Part shown: positions 58,121 to 64,000 of the stretch, piece by piece
Position numbering within the stretch: the stretch's first letter is position 1
Layout of the letters: every line of letters begins with the position of its first letter
Assembly (NCBI GenBank): GCA_027946365.1
Contig: JAPEUQ010000007.1
Span: forward strand, 62,001 to 126,000
Origin: Kalmusia sp. IMI 367209
Lineage: Eukaryota; Ascomycota; Dothideomycetes; Pleosporales; Didymosphaeriaceae
DNA length: 64,000 nucleotides
Reading direction: 5' to 3'
The notes under the pieces: model-generated
Database searches by the model: none
The model's input: only the letters and a program-made list of their open reading frames with translations
Told to the model about the DNA's origin: nothing
Made by a program: the position numbers and the translations under genes

Positions 58121-60991
58121 ATGACGACCTTCATCAGAGTTCGAGCTTCTCGACCCTCAATCCTCTTACACAGTTCGTTACCGGCAGGTCAGCTAGTACA
58201 CATTGAAGGAAGTACTTTTCGACGCACAACGACGTCAATTCGACTACCTTGTTCCCCACCAAGATTTTACTCATCAACACGCAACACAATGGCATCTCCT
58301 ACGCTCTCAACTCTTCACCATGTCACGGGACGCAAGCTGAGCAAGCTTGCAGACCACCGTGAAAAGTTTGAAGCCGACAAGAAAGATATCCTTGCTAAGG
58401 TAGCAGCTGCACCGGACCACCGACAGAAGGTCGAGGCCTTACTGGATGGCTTTGAGCAGCATGGAATCACAACAAAACATGTAGAGCTTTCAATGACAAA
58501 TCTGAAGCGCTTCATTCACCAGGCTAAACATGACCCATCGGTCTCGACAACGCTCTTGGCAGACTGGCAGTCGAAGCTCGAACACGAACTGGATGTGACG
58601 AGTGTCAAATACGAATACGCTGCATTGTTTGGAAAGCTTGTCATTGAGTGGATCAAACATCCTAATCCCGCAGTCTCAACAGCCGGCGGCAATGCCGCAA
58701 GTATAGACTCAGACAGCGAAGCGGGCGAAAAATTCGACGCAATTGGACGCAAAGAAATGCACGAGCAGCGTAAAGAGTGGGAGAGCTATGCATTCACGGA
58801 GCGTAAGGTAGATCAGGGCAAGATTGAGGAGTACTTGAACGAACTTTTCGGAGCGACGCTGCAAGCAAAGAAGGTGACGAAGTCTCCTCTTCAGAACCTT
58901 CGCGATTCGATGAAGCATGTGCTGGACTTCAAATCTGACCTGCAGTCCCCGAAAACCAAGAACACCCTCCACGATAATGATGAGTGGGATTGTGCCGGCG
59001 TGGATGATGGCTTCAGCGTCGACATTCTCAAGTCTTGTATCAGGGGCGTACTTCAGTCAGATTTGCTAGCAGGCAAGAAGCGGGAAGCGCTAGCTGACCT
59101 CGAGAATCAACCCGCAGTATTGAATGAGCTAGTCGAGGTACTGAATATGGATCTAAAAGGGCTCGATGAGTGGGAATGGGACCCTTCACCTGTCCCTCTC
59201 AACATGCGCCGGCAGCTGAACGGCAAGTATCGGGTGTATATGGACGAGGAAACTCATCAGGCGATTTTGCTCCATTTCATTGGCAAGAAGTGGGCAGTTG
59301 GTTTCAAGAACGCATTCACTAAGTTTTATCATTCTGGTGCTTGGTTGCAGACGCCCTACCGGTCTATGAGCAAGAAGGCCCGCCAGCGCCGCGAATATTT
59401 TGTCCATGGAAGCACAGACAACGACACAAACGTCCGCAACTGGAGGCGTACGAAATATCAGAACGACTACTTTATGACGCAGCTGCCTAGCAATGCTTTC
59501 GAGGATTACCACGATTATGCTGCTGAGGATCAGGACGCGAATGATACCGGATCAGGCCAGTCGCCTCTAGCGACAAAGCAATCTATGCTACGTCTTGTAA
59601 CCACCGAGCTTTTGTTAAATACAAAGGTGTACGGTGAGTTCCTAGTTCTGCAGTCCGACTTTAAGTGGTTTGGTCCTTCGCTACCCCACGACACCATCTT
59701 CGCTGTGTTGAAATTTTTCGGCGTCCCTGGAAAGTGGCTCCGATTTTTCAAGCATTTCCTCGAAGCGCCAGTAGTCTTTACGCACGACGGTCCCGACGCA
59801 GAAGTCCAAGTTCGGAAGTGCGGTATCCCGATGTCACATGTCTTGAGCGATGCCCTCAGCGAAGCTGTCCTCTTTTGCCTGGATTTCGCAGTCAGCAAAC
59901 GGACACAGGGCGCGAACATCCATCGTTTCCACGACGACTTATGGTTCTGGGGCCAGGAGTCTACTTGCATCCAAGCTTGGAACGCGATGCAGGAGTTCTC
60001 TAGCATCATGGGTCTGCAGCTAAATGAGGAGAAGACCGGTGCAGCTCTCATAGTCGCAGACAAATCCAAACCCCGACCTCTAACGCCGTCGTTGCCAAAG
60101 GGTCCTATCAAATGGGGCTTCTTGAACCTAGATGCCTCGTCAGGCCGCTGGGTCATCGACCGCGCACAAGTCGACGAACATATCGAAGAGCTGCGGCGCC
60201 AACTAGGAGCCTGTCGCAGTGTCATGGCATGGGTGCAAGCTTGGAACAGCTACGTTAGCCGCTTCTTCTCCACAAACTTCGGACAACCCGCGAACTGCTT
60301 TGGACGCCAGCACAATGACATGATCATCTCGACGTACGAGCACATCCAACGCAGCCTCTTCGCTGACGCAGACACAGCCAACGTCACAGAGTATCTGCGC
60401 GGCATGCTTGCCGAGCGCTTCGGCACCGACAACTCTGTCCCTGACAGCTTCTTCTACTTTCCTGTTGAGCTGGGCGGTCTAGGCCTACGAAACCCGCTAA
60501 TCAATGCCTTCGCGACGTACAGGAAGTCGTTCCGCGACTCGGTAGAGCGCATTGATAGGGCATTCGAGCTAGAGCAGGAGGATTACGAGAGACTCAAGGA
60601 GCGCTGGGACTCGGGCGAGCACAGGCCGAAGCGGACGAAGTACTCTCCCCTGCCGAAAGATGAGTTAGGGACGGACACTGAGACTGATGAATCGTTCATG
60701 AGCTTCGAAGAGTTTACCAGGTACCGGGAGGAGACGTCTTCGTATCTAAAGGACGCGTATACCAATTTATTGGAATGTCCGCCGGAGGAGCATGTACAGA
60801 CTGCGCCGGCAATACTCACCACATTGCGTGATCGGTCGCTCGACGCATCGCCGTACTGGCTGTGGATCTGTAATTTGTACGCTGGGGATATGAACAAGCG
60901 ATTTGGCGGACTGCAGCTGGGAGACCGGGACCTGTTGCCTGTTGGGTTGGTGGATGTATTGAAGAGTGAAAAGGTGCGCTGGGAGGGTTAG
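58121..60991 (+). CDS. rvt: Cellular (non-mobile) reverse transcriptase, rvt type
   Basis: A single intronless frame of 956 residues. The N-terminus to about residue 56 is Arg/Ser-rich without acidic clusters and includes PPRFYSSTRN, like a mitochondrial presequence; a second ATG lies at residue 57. A coiled-coil-like charged region (KLADHREKFEADKKDILAK) follows. The reverse-transcriptase core has RRTKYQNDYFMTQLP (early motif), motif A LVLQSDFKWFGPSL (Asp513), motif B CGIPMSHVLSDALS (Gly568), motif C IHRFHDDLWFWG (Asp605-Asp606) and motif D MGLQLNEEKTG (from 631). The two catalytic Asp sites are intact. There is a C-terminal acidic/helical domain of about 300 residues. No endonuclease, integrase, Gag or RNase H is present. 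This fits the domesticated rvt genes known from fungi and some other taxa. Its cellular role remains unresolved. Confidence 0.87.
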   Translation: MTTFIRVRASRPSILLHSSLPAGQLVHIEGSTFRRTTTSIRLPCSPPRFYSSTRNTMASPTLSTLHHVTGRKLSKLADHREKFEADKKDILAKVAAAPDHRQKVEALLDGFEQHGITTKHVELSMTNLKRFIHQAKHDPSVSTTLLADWQSKLEHELDVTSVKYEYAALFGKLVIEWIKHPNPAVSTAGGNAASIDSDSEAGEKFDAIGRKEMHEQRKEWESYAFTERKVDQGKIEEYLNELFGATLQAKKVTKSPLQNLRDSMKHVLDFKSDLQSPKTKNTLHDNDEWDCAGVDDGFSVDILKSCIRGVLQSDLLAGKKREALADLENQPAVLNELVEVLNMDLKGLDEWEWDPSPVPLNMRRQLNGKYRVYMDEETHQAILLHFIGKKWAVGFKNAFTKFYHSGAWLQTPYRSMSKKARQRREYFVHGSTDNDTNVRNWRRTKYQNDYFMTQLPSNAFEDYHDYAAEDQDANDTGSGQSPLATKQSMLRLVTTELLLNTKVYGEFLVLQSDFKWFGPSLPHDTIFAVLKFFGVPGKWLRFFKHFLEAPVVFTHDGPDAEVQVRKCGIPMSHVLSDALSEAVLFCLDFAVSKRTQGANIHRFHDDLWFWGQESTCIQAWNAMQEFSSIMGLQLNEEKTGAALIVADKSKPRPLTPSLPKGPIKWGFLNLDASSGRWVIDRAQVDEHIEELRRQLGACRSVMAWVQAWNSYVSRFFSTNFGQPANCFGRQHNDMIISTYEHIQRSLFADADTANVTEYLRGMLAERFGTDNSVPDSFFYFPVELGGLGLRNPLINAFATYRKSFRDSVERIDRAFELEQEDYERLKERWDSGEHRPKRTKYSPLPKDELGTDTETDESFMSFEEFTRYREETSSYLKDAYTNLLECPPEEHVQTAPAILTTLRDRSLDASPYWLWICNLYAGDMNKRFGGLQLGDRDLLPVGLVDVLKSEKVRWEG

Positions 60992-61191
60992 AGGACGTTG
61001 TATTCTGCTTTTATTCCGGCGTACGTTGGGTTGGACTTGCACGTGCATTAGATACCCCACTCATATAAGTTTTCTCTCTACTCGATATTGATTAAATCTA
61101 CTCTCATGTTACAAGGACTACATTTGCGTGCGTAATAGTCATTACTCGTCACTAGCTCTCCGGCCTCTCCCCCGACGCCCTTCATCATCTT

Positions 61192-63570
61192 TTATTCAGT
61201 ACTTCCAATTCCAGCCCCCACTGGACAATTTGGCACGTTGTCCTGCCACGCAATCTTCGCATATGCCGGTAAATAGCTGTTCGTTGTGAATTCCTCATCC
61301 ATGTAATATCCCACATCATCTACCGAATAGCTACCCCCAACATCCGGTTCATTCAGTGCACTCACAATATTCTTCGCGATAAAGTCTAAGAATACAAGGT
61401 CGACAGTCTCCGGTGTCGACCCATCCGTTGGAAACGAAGCATTGGCCTGAAGGTCGTTAGGCTGCGAGTAACGCGGAATACGCGCGTGGATTGTATCATC
61501 GCCGTCGGTGCCAAAGTCATCAGTGGTGGTATATCCAGGTGAAGGGTCAGCGGCCTGGCGGCGGATCACGCGACCCTTTGGCTGCGAGCGCTTGTGCATA
61601 CCCTCAACATGTAGAAGCGGGGGGTCCACGCATATATCCCTATCAGCAAGCATCGGGGAGAAGTCAAAGTCGGCAGTGGCGAGATCGCGCTTTCTCTGCC
61701 ATGGGCCGGCGTTGAGGATATCTAGAACCTTAGATGCCTGCGAGTAGGGAACGTCGGGGAGAAATTGAAAGGCGTCTTTGAAAGGAGAGACAATGAAGGA
61801 GTCATCGTAGGTGAAGGGTCCTTTGGCGAGGTCGAAGCGTACGCTGCCTGTATTAATGATGATGAGGCGCGGGGTATCTTTCCTGGTCTCGTTGATTACG
61901 ACAGTGGAGAGCGCCGTCTGGAGTAGTTTGAAAAGATTGCCTTCGGACAAGAACGGTTGGCAAGTTTGGCAATACGACTGCGGTGCGCATCCGTACAAGC
62001 TTGTCAGATTGAGCTTCTTTCGGGACGCTGTGATTTCTGTCGTAACGGTCTTGCCTTTACTCGTGTCGAATGTGGCATAGTTTTGACTGCCTTCGGCATG
62101 ATAGGCAAAAGTCAAGCGATTCCAGTCTAGGTAGCGCCGCGCATACCGGAGCTTAGAAGTACCAGTTGAGATAAGGAGACTGCCGCTTGTTGTTGCATTG
62201 ATTGCCGGAGGTATGGCCTTACGCGTAGGGGTTGGAACTCCCTTTGGGGGGTTCACTTCGCAAGACTCGATTCCGGACATTGCAAGCCATCCAAGCGTTT
62301 CGCAATAGCGGCCTGTCGTGCATGATTAGCAAATGTAAAACTCGGGCAGATGACCGAGAGAGTAGAAAACCATGAAAATTTTTCAAAGCCATCCTATCAT
62401 GCATGGTGTATACCGGATTAATACACGATGTGATGCACTCATGGTACCTTTTCAAATTTCCATCCACCTAGCGTGTAGAAAAAAGTATTGATGGTGCTTA
62501 CCTGATTCCAATCCAGTGGCTTTGTTGTCGTAAACAGCGAAGTCGCGGATATGTGAGTGCCCTCCAAAAGCTTGCACAGGGACGTTGGGATGCACCTTGC
62601 GGATAGCATTGACGACCGTGCCGATCGTGCTACTAGTATCGTTTGTCCTCACCGGATTGTGGCCGATGACGACGAAAAGGTCGATAGGCTTGGTGTAGTT
62701 AACTGCATCGAGGAACCACTGCTCTTGCACAAGCGAAGCAGCCTGTAAGTAGGCATACAATTAGCATCATTTTTCCTCGAAATGCATCCTGTCGCAACTC
62801 ACCTTAATAACCTTGGACACATTTGAGTTTCCGGTGAAGTCGAACAGTACACCAAAGGCCATAATTCTCAGCCCATGCTCCGTCGTGAAATACCGATACT
62901 TCTTTCCGATATACTCCCAGGCACCAGTGGCGGGGTTGCTAATTTGCACATTGCTCGTAAGGTACCTGTCCCCGTATACCTTGGAGAAGTTGGAGAAGGT
63001 CTCGTAGGCAATCTCAGTAACATACAACTCATGGTTGCCAATGGTGAGCAGATCATAGTCCACGTTCTCGAAGATGGCGTTGGAGATATTGCCATTGGGC
63101 ACGGTGGCGTCGGATAAGCCAGCGCCATCGTGCAAGTCCTGTTCTTGTTAGCACTCGTAATCCATTAGTGTTACACGTGGGCCCTTAGGCCAATCACGAG
63201 CATTCTAGGAGCGACAATGGCAACATACTCCTGTGTCCACAAGCAAAAGATCGACTCCCAGATGTCGCGCCTTCTGCTTCATGTGCTTCGTGAAGCTCAC
63301 GTAGTCGCCCCAGTCGGCGCCGTAGTTCTTCTCTTTGATGTGCCCCTCGAGCCAACCATGCGTATCCGTGGTATGCAGGAAATTGACCTGGCCCCATTCC
63401 AGCGGCCCCCTGGGTCCGGTCGTCGCGTTCTGAGCATCGGGCTGCATCCTCCTGACATGGCGCGTAAGAACGACATCATGTTCGGGCTCGCCATAGCAGC
63501 TGTGATCTCCCTCGCAGGCCAGCGAGCCGCCAATTGCGACCGCAGCACCAAGTAGTCTCGAGAACTGCAT
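61192..63570 (-). CDS. Secreted calcineurin-like 5-prime-nucleotidase/phosphatase
   Basis: Exons on - at 63570-63229, 63138-62803, 62742-62502 and 62312-61192, with introns of 90, 60 and 189 nt, close to 679 residues. A signal peptide ([18 protein letters not shown]) precedes metal motifs of the calcineurin-like fold: [15 protein letters not shown] (Asp69, His71), [28 protein letters not shown] (Asn149-His150), VVIGHNPVR and [13 protein letters not shown] cysteine-rich patch ([16 protein letters not shown]) and the C-terminal nucleotidase-like domain with [20 protein letters not shown] and a disordered Asp/Thr-rich loop follow. The closest relative I recall is the yeast vacuolar nucleotidase encoded by YHR202W. 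It should hydrolyse nucleotide or other phosphate monoesters in the vacuole or outside the cell. Start is the ATG directly before the signal peptide. Confidence 0.9.
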
Positions 63571-64000
63571 CGTAGCAAGGGTCGAAGGCTCCTCCGGGTC
63601 CAACAACAGGTGTGAGGAAAGATGATAAGCCCAGCAGCCCGGATTATATACCAGGCGCCCGGGCTGCGGAGTGCATGCAGGAACGAGGCTCTATGCATCG
63701 AGTATCCCAGCGCGGCGATAAGCTCAGGCAAGCCGTCCAAGCTATTCCTGGTCCTCGGCGCGGAAGCTTGATGTTGCTCGTTGGACCTGCCTGATTAAGA
63801 GTAGCTCACCCACGTGCCATCAGCCTTGGTCGCTCGTCATCTCCCATCGCCACTCGGGCTTCCCCGTCATCTAGCCGCTAAACAACAGCGAAACACATCT
63901 CGAATGTGCACACGGGGGCTGAAGTGCAATGGAATCAATTAGACATTTGATAATGTATTCAGCATCTCACGGTCGTCACATGACACTGCATCTTCGCTGG
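63571..64000. other. Intergenic, window end
   Basis: About 430 nt holding the nucleotidase promoter; a 60-codon frame on + (63612-63794) has no domain. Nothing else seen. Confidence 0.5.

Noticed and set aside
58121..60991. Reverse transcriptase as part of a LINE or LTR element
   Set aside because: No endonuclease, integrase, RNase H or Gag, no flanking repeats or poly-A tract, and an intact frame with long non-RT domains.
1..64000. CRISPR arrays, tRNA or rRNA genes
   Set aside because: No regularly spaced repeats were seen, and by eye I found no tRNA box A/box B pair or rRNA sequence; a tRNA scan would settle this.

Overview
The window is nuclear DNA of a filamentous ascomycete (Pezizomycotina). 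A Pleosporales/Dothideomycetes origin is likely but is inferred from gene content only. Supporting signs are short GT-AG introns of mostly 44-90 nt with recognisable branch points, fungus-specific families (fungal rhodopsin-like membrane proteins, Zn2Cys6 regulator, sterol C-22 desaturase, heme-thiolate peroxygenase) and a mitochondrial transhydrogenase. I reconstructed 19 spliced or intact protein genes in which exon phases close to a whole number of codons, one interrupted catalase gene, and the wreckage of two further genes.

Layout. 0.5-4.4 kb: a rhodopsin-like seven-helix protein and a class I terpene synthase, both on +. 4.4-11 kb: a gene graveyard with a decayed TPR plus ZZ-zinc-finger gene and a decayed F-box/LRR-like gene. 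11-19.6 kb: a GT90 glycosyltransferase (-), divergent from NAD(P) transhydrogenase (+), then a small unknown gene. 20.4-25.1 kb: a Cti6-like PHD subunit of the Rpd3 deacetylase complex and a divergent catalase broken by an in-frame TAA. 26.8-36.5 kb: a BTB protein, an MDR oxidoreductase, an SDR and two rhodopsin-like genes, one with an apparent frameshift. 38.2-43.7 kb: EMC1 (-) and the Rsr1/Rap-type small GTPase (+), the latter using a GC-AG intron. 46.8-49.3 kb: a VWA-domain protein with Pro/Gln-rich ends. 50.3-54.0 kb: an Erg5-like P450 and a Zn2Cys6 regulator transcribed divergently. 55.1-56.8 kb: a classical SDR and a secreted heme-thiolate peroxygenase, convergent. 58.1-61.0 kb: an intact, intronless, non-mobile reverse transcriptase of the cellular rvt type. 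61.2-63.6 kb: a secreted calcineurin-like nucleotidase/phosphatase.

Most genes are unlinked housekeeping or accessory genes, not one pathway. Possible functional pairs are Erg5-like P450 with its divergent regulator (sterol or specialised oxidation, with a 25-bp direct repeat between them) and SDR with peroxygenase. The strongest biological curiosity is the reverse transcriptase gene, whose N-terminus looks like a mitochondrial presequence. Other points to check are the catalase nonsense codon, the frameshifted rhodopsin, the GC-AG intron and the alternative first exon of the VWA gene. No tRNA, rRNA, CRISPR array or complete transposon was seen.
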